Of a stretch of 64,000 bases of DNA, positions 38,188-51,100 are shown piece by piece (within the stretch, counting starts at the first letter, position 1; every line of letters begins with the position of its first letter). The stretch comes from Mytilus edulis (taxonomy: Eukaryota > Mollusca > Bivalvia > Mytilida > Mytilidae): contig NC_092346.1 of assembly GCF_963676685.1 (NCBI RefSeq), positions 29,959,133 to 30,023,132 on the forward strand. Reading direction: 5' to 3'. The translations under genes and the position numbers were made by a program. The notes under the pieces are model-generated. The model was given only the letters and a program-made list of their open reading frames with translations, was not told where the DNA came from and ran no database searches.

Positions 38188-38273
38188 GAAATGGGGAATA
38201 TGTCAGAGAGACAATAACCCGACCATAGAACAGACAACAGCAGAAGGTCACCAATAGGTCTTCAATACCAAAT
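38188..38273 (-). repeat. SINE/MITE-like dispersed repeat, reverse (unit B)
   Basis: Duplicate of 28206-28292: 'ggggaatatgtcagagagac' and 'aacagcagaaggtcaccaat'. Confidence 0.7.
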
Positions 38274-38353
38274 CTTCTTATTTTCATATTCATATTTTTC
38301 ACATTCTCTGCCTTTCCTTGCAAGGACATAAAACAACATTTGCTTATAAAACC

Positions 38354-38359
38354 TTTATT
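38354..38359 (-). terminator. Candidate PRDX5 poly(A) signal (minus strand)
   Basis: TTTATT on the plus strand is AATAAA on the minus strand, about 800 nt beyond the exon 6B stop. The same motif exists in unit A at 28381-28386. Closer non-canonical signals cannot be excluded. Confidence 0.3.
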
Positions 38360-38860
38360 ACACTTATTGTACTAAATATGAGAACTAATAACCACATGTA
38401 AACATTAAATTTTACCATATATAGTTTTTTTCAAAAATTTGAGATAAAACTAACAACCAGTTACTATAATGCTGAATAAGTCTCTTTTTTTTTTTTAAAG
38501 CTATGCAATAACAAGAGACTCTGACCCTTTAACTGATAACATTACTTAGATTTATGGTCTAAATTTATTCTTAACACAAATTTCATCAAAATATATGGTA
38601 CAGGTCCTTTAAAAATGGAATGATTGAAATGCTGACATTTATAAAGCAACTTCTTGCAAACAATTTATAAAATGAAACAAACTTAACAATATGGCAAAAT
38701 TTGAACTCAAAATATGATGTAAATGAAAAGTAAAAGAAAGCTCTTGTGCATAAAAACAATGCATATAAAATTATCAAAGAAAAAAAGCAAGCCCTTCTAA
38801 ATTGATTCTTTTTAGAAAAAAAGCAATTGTTGATTAGTTTAAAAAAGCTCTTTGCCTAAG

Positions 38861-38990
38861 CAAGAGTATTGTAAAAAAAATACCAGCTACACAATCGCAG
38901 CTCTTTAGTTCTCTGACATAAGAGTATTGTAAAAAGTAGCTACACAATAGTAACTATTTATATCTCTGATCCAAGAGTATTGTAAAAAAT
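38861..38990. repeat. Short direct repeat near the PRDX5 3' end (unit B)
   Basis: Same array as 28875-29000, with 'agagtattgtaaaa' repeated three times and 'agctacacaat' twice. Confidence 0.75.
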
Positions 38991-39155
38991 TGAAAAAATG
39001 CATTTTGTGTGGCTTGAGTTATTTGTCTATTAGCAGAAAAGATATTGTAAAACCTAGGTCCATTCAAATCCAAGGTCTATGCAAAACCATGCGTACAGAT
39101 TCATGTCTATAAAAGGTAAATGTATTAATGCACTACACACGACTGTTCATTCAGA

Positions 39156-42100
39156 CTAGACTTGTTTGAGAACTTCTGGGGCGAGACTGCAAGTAAGACC
39201 AGTTCCGTCGGGTTCAATGTTGAGTGCTGTTACTACACCATCGTTCACTACCATTGAATATCTGACAAAATAAATATAAGACATGTTCATTCTTCAGGTT
39301 TACCTGAAAGATTTACAACTAAGACCATATGTTTAATGTTTAAATAAATTTTAATACCTGACAATTTCAGTTTCAATAGAACAGATAGATTGTAAGTCTA
39401 ATGTTTTTTAATTTTAGTTCATTTATATGTTTTGGAGTTTAGTATGATGTCAATTTTCACTGATCTAGTACACATTTTTGTTTAGGGACCAGCTGAAGTC
39501 CACCTCAGGGTGCAGGATTTTCTTTCTATGACTATGTTAAAGACCCATTGGTGGCCTTTGGCTGTTTTATGCTCTTTGGTCAGGCTGATGTCTCTTTTGA
39601 CACATTCCCCATTTGGATTCTCAAAATCTATGCACCATGTTCATGACCTTTCGATAAAATTTTAAATGTTTTTCTTTTACATACTATATACTAACCTCTT
39701 AGATCTCATGCTTCCTAATGGACCACTCAAGTCAACTTCCAAGTCTACAGCCTGAAAAACAAAAATATCATATTCAATCACATGATACCCCGGTAATTTC
39801 TAATGATTTTATTAAACAGAACATGGGTTACTTCCATTACACTCTGCACCGCTAGCCACTTGTCTGATGCCCCTGACTAGTAAAATTGTAATCAGACGAG
39901 TAAGTATTTAAATAAAATTTGTTTATGCAAAGAAAAATGTTGGAATATTAGTCTTTGTTTGGACTCAAGCAGTTGGAAAAGATTTCGGTGCAGACTGCCA
40001 TTATAGAATTCATGTGGAATTTGAACCAGATGCTCCGCTGTTGAATATTAATCCCCTCAAAAAAATTTATCTGAAATCTATTTGTAGGCAGCATTCAAGA
40101 AATCCTAAATATCAATCTTGTTTTCTTGTGCCAAATGTTAAACTATGACAATAATAAATGGATACAAACACTTTTGATTTATTGATTGCTGGTGCTAAAA
40201 TCCCATATTTTCGTGGCTGTAAGTTTTTATTGGTGAAGGAAACCAGAGTGCCTGGAGAGAATCATCAATCTTCAGATAGAAAACTGTAAATCCTTGTCAA
40301 TTAAGACTGGAGTCAAGCATACCTCATCTTTGCAAGCCAAGGGTCAGGATCCAGTCCACTCTTCTCCACAACAAAAAGGGAATGGATCATATCCTTTGGC
40401 TAGCAAAGATAATCCAACCTGCAACAGCAGGTTGGAAACTCACCTCAGTGCTTCCTGGCTATAATGAAAACTAGAGAAACTACTAAGACCACAAGGTCCC
40501 CACAAAGATACAGTTCTTTTAACAAATTCAAAATTAAAAGCAGTTTTTTTTTAAGTGTTTAAAAGGACCCATCCCAAATGTGAACTATTCATTGCTATTT
40601 CAAACTTATAAAAAACTTTTAAATACCATTTCAATTAATTGTGATTTTCAAAAAACCAGAAACATGTTCTTGTATAAATCTAAAAAAAAAGAGGATAAAA
40701 TATTCCAAATAATACCCTTATGTGTCAAATTAACTGTCAATCCTAATGTGTTGAAACAAAAATAAAACCTAAATAAACCCCACAATTGTGAATGAAAGTG
40801 AAATGAAACTGAAACTGTATGAGTTGACGTATCTTTAGTTACTATATACAGAAAATAAAGACAAAAGGAAGTGTATTAACATAAGTACTGGCACGACTGT
40901 ATAATCTAATATGTCACAATTGTGTTAATCTCCTGAATTTTATGTAATACTTGCAACTGGACATTTAACAGCTCATATATCAATTCATCTAATATAAAGG
41001 GATGCAATGACAGTGCAATTTCTTATCAAAAGAATGTAAGAATGTTAAAAAAATGCCTCTTGATCATGCTGATGGAGCTATTCATAGGATTTACGCATAG
41101 ACTTTTTAAAAGTCTGAAGTTCATTTCCTAACTTACTTGCATGGTTTTATGAGAATAAACTATCTAAACTATCTACTGGAGAATCCCCTTTTATCAATAT
41201 TCATGAACCCCACCTGGGTATATTGATTGTAACTGTAATAAACATAAGATGAATCATAAGTAATCTTTCATCTTTAAAGCATAAAGAGGAAACTTAGAAT
41301 CAATTAAAGTTTTCATAAGCTAATTTAAACTTACAATTGCAAAAATAATGAAACTTGGAAAATTAAGATGTACCAGAGCTATGGAATTATTTATCAATCA
41401 CAAAAAATATTTTTGGAAGGGAACTGCCTGGAGATTTGTGAAGATTTCTTCCTAAAACTATATGTCAAATTCAGGGGAATTAATCAAACTGGATTTGACT
41501 AAAGAGCAACTAGTTATCCCAGTATTCTGTAAAATATCAGGAAAAAATAAATAGATATATCCTAATTTTTTTCTTCATACTTCCTTAAAATGGTTGACAA
41601 CAGTAATCTCATCCTAAAAAAATTATCAAGTTTTGTTTCATATATAAAACAAAATTTCCGTTAACAATCTTTATAAAATAACAGTATATTGTGTATATAT
41701 TTCTCCAAATATCTGGAAAGCAAGAAGATAATCTATATTTTAGAAATTAAATTATAATTTTTACTTTTTTCTTAATCTATCATGATGTCTATTTTGGACG
41801 TAAAGGCATTTTAAGTGTTAAAAGGCAACAACATCAATTCAAATCAGTGAACCAAATTGCATTAAAAATACAAAACATGAGCAAATAACAAACCAAATAT
41901 GAGATACATGTATTAAACAAATGCCTTTTAAAGAATCAATATTCCCAAGGTATCAATCAATATGGATATAGTAATACAAAAATGTCAAAAAGCTACATCA
42001 ATTTTACAAACTGATCAAAATTAACAAATGTCATGCAAAAAGTGCAAAATCTGTATCTGAGTTACATGCATCCAAAATGGAATACATGTACTAAGTTTGA

Positions 42101-45100
42101 AGGAATATGAAAATAACATAAGGTCATGCTAAATTGTTGAACATTTGATCGATTGATATAATTATAAGATTTGGTATGATTGCCAATGGGTCAACTTTTA
42201 ACCAAAGACCATAAAACGTAGAAGTAAGCAACTACAGGTCTATAGCAACCTTCAACAATGAGCAAAACCCTGGCATATTGCATAGTAAGTTAAAAAAAGC
42301 CCTGACATGACAAATGTAAAACAATTCATAAGAGAAAATTAACTGCCTGACTTGAGAACAAAACAATAAACAAATATGATAAACCACAACAATCAACAAC
42401 CACCGTAAGTTCACTGTATGTCCTCTTAGTGCAAAAGATATTTCTTAAATTCAGCATAACGTGTCAGATTGTCTACACACGTATTGGCCAAACAGTGCTT
42501 ATGAATTGACATTACAAAGTAATCAATTTGATTTTGATAAGTTTCAGTTGTAGCAACATACAAAACTAAGAAAACATCTATGCTGAAAATCAATTTTTCC
42601 TTTTCCCCCATACATGTCATCATAATTTATTATCTTTATTAATAATCTTCAAAAAAGATTACAAGGTCATTTCCAAATCAAATCTTGAACAGTCTGCCCA
42701 TTTTAACAATTTTATTTCCAGTGTTCCTTGAAAGGGGTTTTTAATGTAAGGGTACAACATTTTCCCCTGAAAAATACTACCCCACATTTGAGCCAAAACA
42801 GTAGAAATGGAAGGATTTTTTTTTCTTTTTCTGTAGAAAATAGAAGAATTTTTTTGTCTTTTTCTATGTGTTTACACTTTGGTTTCCATGGAAACAAATT
42901 GACAAAGTCTAACATCTATTGATGTATGACGTCAGAGAATTTGAATAAGTGGTTCTTATTTGACTAAAATATCCAAATACTTCCTAGCAACCACTGTTAC
43001 AATTGATTTTTATTATTTTTTCAATCCTTTACCATAGTGATATAAATCCAGAACAACTACGTTTGTACTAAGCAAATAAAATTATAAGAACACAAAGCTT
43101 TGATCCTTCTTGGGAGAACATTTGCACGATAACTTTGATGACTAATGCCAACATACCCACTTCAACATGGAAAATCAAATATATAACTTTATACAACTCA
43201 AGTAGGAATGATATTTTTTTAAACCACAAAAAACGTACATTCATGTGTGTAAGGTTATCTGATCTGCCCCTTTTACTACATGTTTTCTTTTATCTAATAA
43301 GGATGCAAGAAAGCATAAAAACAAAGAACTGCCGGTATATTCAATTCAAGTAGGCATGATGTTTTTTAAAGACCATAAAACAGAACATTCGTAAGTGAAA
43401 GGTTATCTAATCTACTTCTTTCTACATTGTCTTTTTTTTTTTTTTTTTTTTATCTTATAAGGATGTATGAGGTAGTCAAAGCATATAATGTAGATGTTTA
43501 GACTATAACATTTAAATAACAACAAAGAACTTAAAAAAAATTCAAAATAAAGAACTACCGTTATATTCAATTCAAGTATGCATGTTATTTTTTAAAGAGT
43601 AAAAAATAGTACATTCGTGTTTGTAAGGTTATCTGGTGTACCCCTTACTACATGCTTTTCTTTTTTATCTTATAAGGATGTTATTCAAAGCATATATGCA
43701 TTTGGCTAGACAATAATAGTTACAAAAAGGACTGTTTCTTAAATGAATTTTATCTGTATAAATAAAAACAATTTTGCATGAATTTTTTTTTTACTTTATG
43801 AAATGTACATGTGAATGATGTAATGTATATAAAACAATGAGTTTGCATTTTGCAACTAATTTTCCATTTGACCATGTGAATTAGACATGTAATGATTGTA
43901 AAAAAACATCAATTTTGCATTTTGCAACTTATTTGTCATTTCATTTTATGAAATATACATGTGATGTATGTTAAAAATAAGTTTGTATTTTGCAACTCAT
44001 CTGTCAATTTTAACCTTGTGAAATAGACGTATGAAGTATGTTCAAAAATAAGTTTGCATTTTGCAACTTATTTGTCTATTTTTAATTTGTATACCATATA
44101 TGATATAGACTGATATCTAGACATGTGACGTAAATATCATGTTGTACATTGTATATATTGATCATGACAAGGAAATAAAGACTGAAACTGGAAGTATTTA
44201 CAAAATATTGCTCCTTCCTTTAGTCAAGTGCTTTTTCTTTATAAAGACATATAATGGGTTCAGTGGTTTATTTTCAGTGTCATACTCTTTCAGGACCTGG
44301 ATGAGGAAATCTTCTGTTCTAGGTTCATTAATCATTTGTACATTTTTCTGTATATTAATTTGTTAATATTCAAGTCTTGTAACTTTAATTATCTTAAACT
44401 TATTAACCTCTTTAAAAATATTTTCATTCTTTAACTATTTATTTCTAATTCATCAATATTAAAGGTCATTATTTGATATAGTTACTAAAGTTCTATATTA
44501 AGCAAATGCCATCTAGAGCCTCATTTTTAAAGACGTCACTACTGTAATATTTAGTCATAAGTTTTATTATCTGATGATGCTATCAAGCATGAATCATTTA
44601 CATACACTATTTTTAAACTTTTGGAATTCTACCCTAAAAATATATAAACAAACAAACAAAGACAATTTTCAGTCATAAATTGTAAGATGCTAGGATTGTA
44701 ATCATAGAAGAGATACCAACCTCAATCTCGTGTGATTATAAAAGGAATTTTTCCAGGTGACTAAATTTCATATGCAACTATGGAGAGATGCAACTCACAA
44801 GTGAAAATTTCATGTCAGCTTTGCGACAGATCAGAAAATCTCAAATGGCGCTGCATAGACTGTAGGATTACTATTTGTGATAGCTGCAGCTTAGTTCATT
44901 CCCGAATCCCTTTTGGTTCAGAACATATGGTAGTGAAATTTGGAGACATTTCTACATGTAATATGGAATTACGTTTAGAGGAAGAAATCAAGAAAATGAC
45001 ATGTAAGAAACATAACAAAGAGACTTACACATTCTTTTGTCGATCATGCAACTTTTTGGTTTGCACCAACTGTATTTTTGGTGAAATCCACTCAGATCAC

Positions 45101-48100
45101 AACTTTGCAGAGATTTCAAAATTCGTAAGTGAAAATTTTTCAAATGACACAAACACTTCAGAAGAAGACACAAAACAAAAGTCATTGACAGATTCTGGAT
45201 ATGGCGATCAAATCATTCACCAATTGGAAAGTCAAGGTAGTTCGGACAATACTTTTTGCATGCTGATGAAAGATTTTGAAGTTGTTCACACCGTCAGCAC
45301 ACATTTACCATCAATTAATAAAATGATCATATCAAATGGTGACGAGGCTTATGTTTGCAGTATTGACAGAAACAGTATAGTGAAATTAAAACTGAACTCA
45401 ACTGGATTTTTAAACAAGAAGCTAAAGCGTTCTAAATCAAAACAGTTGGAGCAAACTGAAGGCTTCCAGCCAATTGATATCACAGTTAATTCCAATGGAG
45501 ATGTACTCTTTTTGTCAAGGTTTGATAAATGTCTTAAATCCGTAACAAAAAACTCTCAAGGGAAAAGACAAGTGTCTGACATTCGTAGCTTTCATCCTCT
45601 GGAACCAATCTGTATTCACTGCGAAAACGACAGAAATGGAAAAATCTGGATAGGTCTTACCGAAGGAGATTCTGACTTTGAAATTACAAAAAACAGCATT
45701 CGTCAAGTTGTTGCCTTAAATCAGAATGGAAAGTTGTGTAACAAGTTGGAATTTTCAAAAGCACAAAGAAAACTTTTTACATTGCCATGGACAATTAAAA
45801 ACAATAAAGACAAAGGAATCTGTGTCATTGACAGAGTCAGTCAAACTGCTGGAAGAGTTATTTCCCTTGATGAGGATGGACACTTGATGTGGATCTACAC
45901 CGATCTTCATTCAAGTTTTAGTGAGCGCCCATTTAATCCATCTGATCTAGAGATCACAAATTCTCAGAACGTTATTGTGTCAGATGCCGCGAACAATGCA
46001 TTTCATGTTCTTAACAATACTGGTGATCTTATCTTCCATCAATCATCTATTCATTTAGGAATACAGATGCCTTGTAGCTTGAACATTGATAAAACTGGGC
46101 ATTTATGGGTAGGCTGTCTGTGTGAAGCCAATTCAAGAGACAGGGTTGGAAAGATTTATAAAATCCAAATTGCTGGAATATAGTGATTTAGGTTCTGGTT
46201 AAGTTTATTCCTTGGAATTAATGAACTTAATAAACTTTATAACAGTCTATCAGTTTTGTTTTGATTCTAATATTGTACAAAATTGAAAAATTATATAAAA
46301 TAGAAATAACAAAAGTCTTCTTGTGTTTCTTTTTCCTTTTCAGATATAAACATTACAAAAATTCACTTAATTTCCTTTTAGGAAATAAGTAACATCAAAA
46401 CTTCATTTACAAAACCTCACCTTTGTAACAAAGGGGCGTAAAGCAGACACCATGGAATTTATCATTTTACACAAACTTTTTTCTATACTGAAATATTACC
46501 GTGTATTATGTTTAGTATTACAAAGCCCTTTAAATTATTAAGTTTCATGTTTCAAACTTTTGTTGTCTTTTGTTTTCTTTTCCTACTTAAAACTACAAAG
46601 AAATTTTTGTGCTTCTAAAAGTTGAAGTTTCAAAAAGGTATAGGAGTATAAGGAAAATTTTCTTTCATTCCAGTTCCAATGACCTAAAAGGTTAGAAAAA
46701 TCAAACGCCTACTTTGAAGGCACACTAGGTATACATTTTTTTTTAGTTGGATACGAAAACTTCTATAATAATGACATTGTATAATATTATTTTATAAGCT
46801 ACTTTTGCAAAATAAAATTAATAGGTGTAAGAAAAAGACTTTAAGTTTAAAATAAATATATAACTCAATTAAGAGCCAGAAAAAAGTCAATAAATGGTAC
46901 AAAGTTTTCATATCTATACAATTCAGGGCATTCACTTGAACATGAAACATTAAAACTTGTTGAAACCTAAACCGTAAGTCATCTATAAAATTGTAAATTA
47001 AAGATTGGTGTCCCAAATGTTGTATATAACCTACAGGGACATGACAATGAAAAATATAACATGTATAATTATCTACACAGTTTCATAAGATATGTTAAAA
47101 AATAATAGGGTTTTCCACAAAGGAAAAATACCACAGGTGGAAAGTTAAGATTAATCATGTTAATATGTCCTGTCTTTCGTATTTACTATAAAATTGTACG
47201 TTATTATTCAACTTTAAAACTGATGCAAACACCAATTATATTTTTAAATGATTTTAAATTTAATTTCTAGGATAGCGATAATGTCTTGCACAATATTTTT
47301 AATCTGCCAGGTACATCTTTTCATCTGATTTTTTACAAGTAACTCTTCTGCTAAAACAGTGCTTAAATAGTTAGTCATTGTCACTCAATGCATAGTTTGC
47401 ACTGTGACAACATTATGCAATAACCAATCACTTAAATCAATCTAAGGAATAGGAAACCAGCACTTCAAACACATTACAATTTATTGGTAATAAAACAAAC
47501 TAAGTCCGGGTAAATTAAGTGCAATACTTGCATAATGATTTACAATTTTCGACTTTTGAATTAAAAAAAATTAAATGACCTTGACTACCAGTGAGGGTCA
47601 TGCATAGTTGGTGCCCCTTTATTCTTATTTTCCATTTATATTTAATAATATCAATTTGGATGTAACACTTTTGTAAATGGCTGACAGTAATTTGTCTTTA
47701 AGCTCTTAGACATAATTTAGTCATGTGACTTTGATGCCATCAATGTTTTTTCCTGATTTATTCCAGCTTAAAATGGAATTCAGAATTAAACAATAAGGAA
47801 AGAATGCATTATTTTTTCTGTCTATTCAAAATAACATCAAAAATATGGTGCCCACTTTTAAATAACCTGCTATGCATCAGGTAACTGGCAATACAATTTT
47901 GTATTTGGAGCTCAGCTACACTATTGAACAGTGCTTTAGCTCCTGCATAGACTTTATACATATTAGTTGAAACCAAAACAGTAAACAGTTTGAATGAAAC
48001 CAATTTGAGAATTTTTGAATTTTACACATTGTGTACAGTAGATAAGAAAGGATACACATGTACAGGGTATCCATCCATGACCTAAAATCAGTACACGCAC

Positions 48101-51100
48101 AGTAAAAAAACACGAAAAGCATGACCCAAAATTAGTACATGCACAGTAAAAAACACTAAAAGCATGACCCAAAATCAGTACATGCACAGTAAAAAACACT
48201 AAAAGCATGACCCAAAATCAGTACATGTACAGTAAAAAACACTAAAAGCATGACCCAAAATCAGTACATGCACGGTAAAAAACACTAAAAGCATGACCCA
48301 AAATCAGTACATGCACAGTAAAAAACACTAAAAGCAAAGTGCTTTTAATGCTGTTCTAAGTCTTCAATCACAGTGAGGCCTTCAACACAAAGCGAAAACT
48401 CTCACCAAACTGAAAGTTTAAGACAGCCTCTAGCAGCTTTTTGCTATATGCAAAATGGTGATCACGACACAACTGTGAATTAAAGAACAAAGCCGTCAGA
48501 GTAACATCAATAAAATACATCTGGATAACTAAACATCATGAAAAAGTTTTCAATAGACAGCTGATATTGGGATAGTTTTCTCTAGGAATTACACAACTTA
48601 AAACTTTAGATACTTGAAGTTTAAATACCTGGTATAAAGTAACAGGAAAATTAAAACATAAAGGATATTAAACATCAAAGAAATTTAACATTTCATATTG
48701 AAGAATATAGAAAACTTGAGCAATATAGTACTGTGTACCCCATGTTTGAATATTAAAATGCTTCAAAATTTGGAAAGGTGATGAATTCTCATACTTTCAG
48801 ATGTTTATGATTCCTAAGGTCCCACTAGTTTCATTTACCTATTGAGAAAGGCTGTGAAAATTTCTACCCACACATGGTCATGTGGTCAGGAAGTTATTAG
48901 TATAAATTCTGCAATAGTAGAAGTACAGTTGTCTACAGGAAATTACCAAATTAAGATAAGGGTTTTCTATTTTACATCATATATAAATTTAATAAATGGA
49001 GATAGGCATAGCACATTTTACAGCATATTCCAAATGTTTATGATAATTTATTTTCATTGCCATAAGATTACTACTTCCATAAATTTTGCAAAAATAAAAG
49101 CTTGCATTCTAAAATTTGATAGCCTTGTGCATATGCAGCATTTTTCTCATGTCCAGAAATTAAATAATTAACATCATATATTTGTAAATCGTTCAACAAA
49201 CACTATAACTATAATAAATGCACATAAACATTTTTGAATTTGTAGAATACAATTTTTATACCCCCATTTTAACATGTTTAATAGGGGCCCCTATATTGCA
49301 ATTATCTTGACCATCAATTATTATAATAGAAACGAAAGGATATGGATACTCCCCCATGACACAAAATCAGTATGGGCACAAAAAAAAATACAACACATTC
49401 AAAGAGCAAAGGAATAATGCTTTTATTATGGTTCTTCATCTCTATGACACAAGTAGCAAACACACTCTCACCTCACTGCAAGTGTTTGTCGCAATTTTCT
49501 TAGGAACCACTGAACAGTATGACTTCATACTTGATCAGCAGCATGACAGTTGAGAATTTGCCATTTCAGAATCTAATGCATTCTGGGTAATATTTTCAAA
49601 GGTGTACACCAAAGCGTTGTGATTGGTTATAAACACCATAAACAATTGAATTTCAATCAATGACTTGACATTATTCTTATTTTGAGAAAACGAAAAATTT
49701 TATTACCCATAGTCCTTTAGATTCTGAAATGGTCAATTGGAATATGTGAGCACTTGTAGGATCTATCAGACTTTGTGTTTTGCAGATACTTAGCATTTTC
49801 CATTATGCTAAATAAAAAATTTTGGTCACTCATTTTTCTTGAACTTCTGTTAATTTGTTAAGTAAGTGTGCAAGGCCTTCTAAATTTCTTCCTGGAGGCT
49901 TGTAAATAAGTTTTTTTAATAGACAAAAGAGATTTTCATTGTCCATGAAATTAAAGTTTTATGAATAGTCAAGACAATTATAAATGACAGACAGTAAAAC
50001 ACTCTTTTAGAGCAAAGTTGTCAAGAGAAATTCAATTGAAGAAAAGAAGAAAATGAGACTTTTTTACTTATACATTTTTTGTACAAATAAAAACATTCTT
50101 AATATCTACGGAATGTAACACTAACTTGGATATAATTTACCTGCACCACTACAATGACTATATAAAAGACACTTCTACAAGCCTGACTGACTAAAATGTA
50201 TGAAAAGAAATAGACCAAATATTTTTTAACTTTACCTTTGTAAAAGCTCCACATGTGTCTGCCAACATCCTAACCTAAAATTAAAAAGAAATCATGTTAC
50301 ATATATTTAAAGTACAGTTAGTTAAACACAATTTAGAGAGCTCACTATAGATAGCTAGATTCTTATTACTATGAAAATAAGATATTTCCCAAAAAGTCTA
50401 ATTTGACATCAACAAATTTTAAATTGGTCAGACTAAAAAGGATTTATTAAAAGTGCAAACTGGTTTAAATATACAGTATAAGTAGAATATACATGGAAAC
50501 ATCACAATTTCGTTTTTCTATAAAACATCAACAACATCCAATTTAACACCCACCAACCATGCGAGACCCTAATGGGTAATCAAGGTTAAATACCCCCTAG
50601 TAGTTAAAACATCCATACTGTGAATTCATATATTTTTGTAGTTACCAATTTTTGTGGAATATAGAAAAATTGTGTTCTTGGATATATTTAAATTTGTGTT
50701 TACACAAACGTCCTCAAACAAGTCCTCAAGTCTATAGAAATTTGTACTTTGTTAAAAAAAATTTAAATCAATGGTTCACCTGTTTCCATGAAATCCACTA
50801 AAATTACAAATAACAATGAATCCGCAGTATTAGAAAGTGACAGGGAGTAGTAATATGGTCAGTCGCCGTTACTAGGACTTCCTGTCCAGTTCAAACTGTT
50901 TACTGCTATAACTTAACAAATATACAAACCTTGCCATCAGCCTTTTGTTCTTTGCCCCATGCCCCCATTACAAATGGATCATTGACAGAAATGCATGCTA
51001 CAGAGTCGACACCTTTGGATTTCATCTTGTCGAAGTTTGATACATAGCCTGGTAAATGAGTCTGTCAAAAATAAAACATATGTTATACATATATTTGGAA

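Larger units (their letters stand above)
33980..43786. repeat. Tandem duplication, unit B (about 9.8 kb)
   Basis: Direct-orientation partner of 21693-33960 (see that entry for anchors). It starts right where unit A ends ('cttattattaatgtatgc'), as expected for a tandem duplication. It holds PRDX5 exons 5B and 6B, a three-copy 66-bp minisatellite, and one extra insertion at about 34195-34350. Similarity fades in the last few hundred bases, where a 'gtaaggttatctggtgtacc' motif recurs in both units (33.59 and 33.78 kb; 43.24, 43.40 and 43.63 kb). Confidence 0.85.

Noticed and set aside
47809..48208. Three overlapping minus-strand ORFs with a repeated VFFTVHVLILGHA-like pattern
   Set aside because: They are translations of the 43-bp minisatellite.
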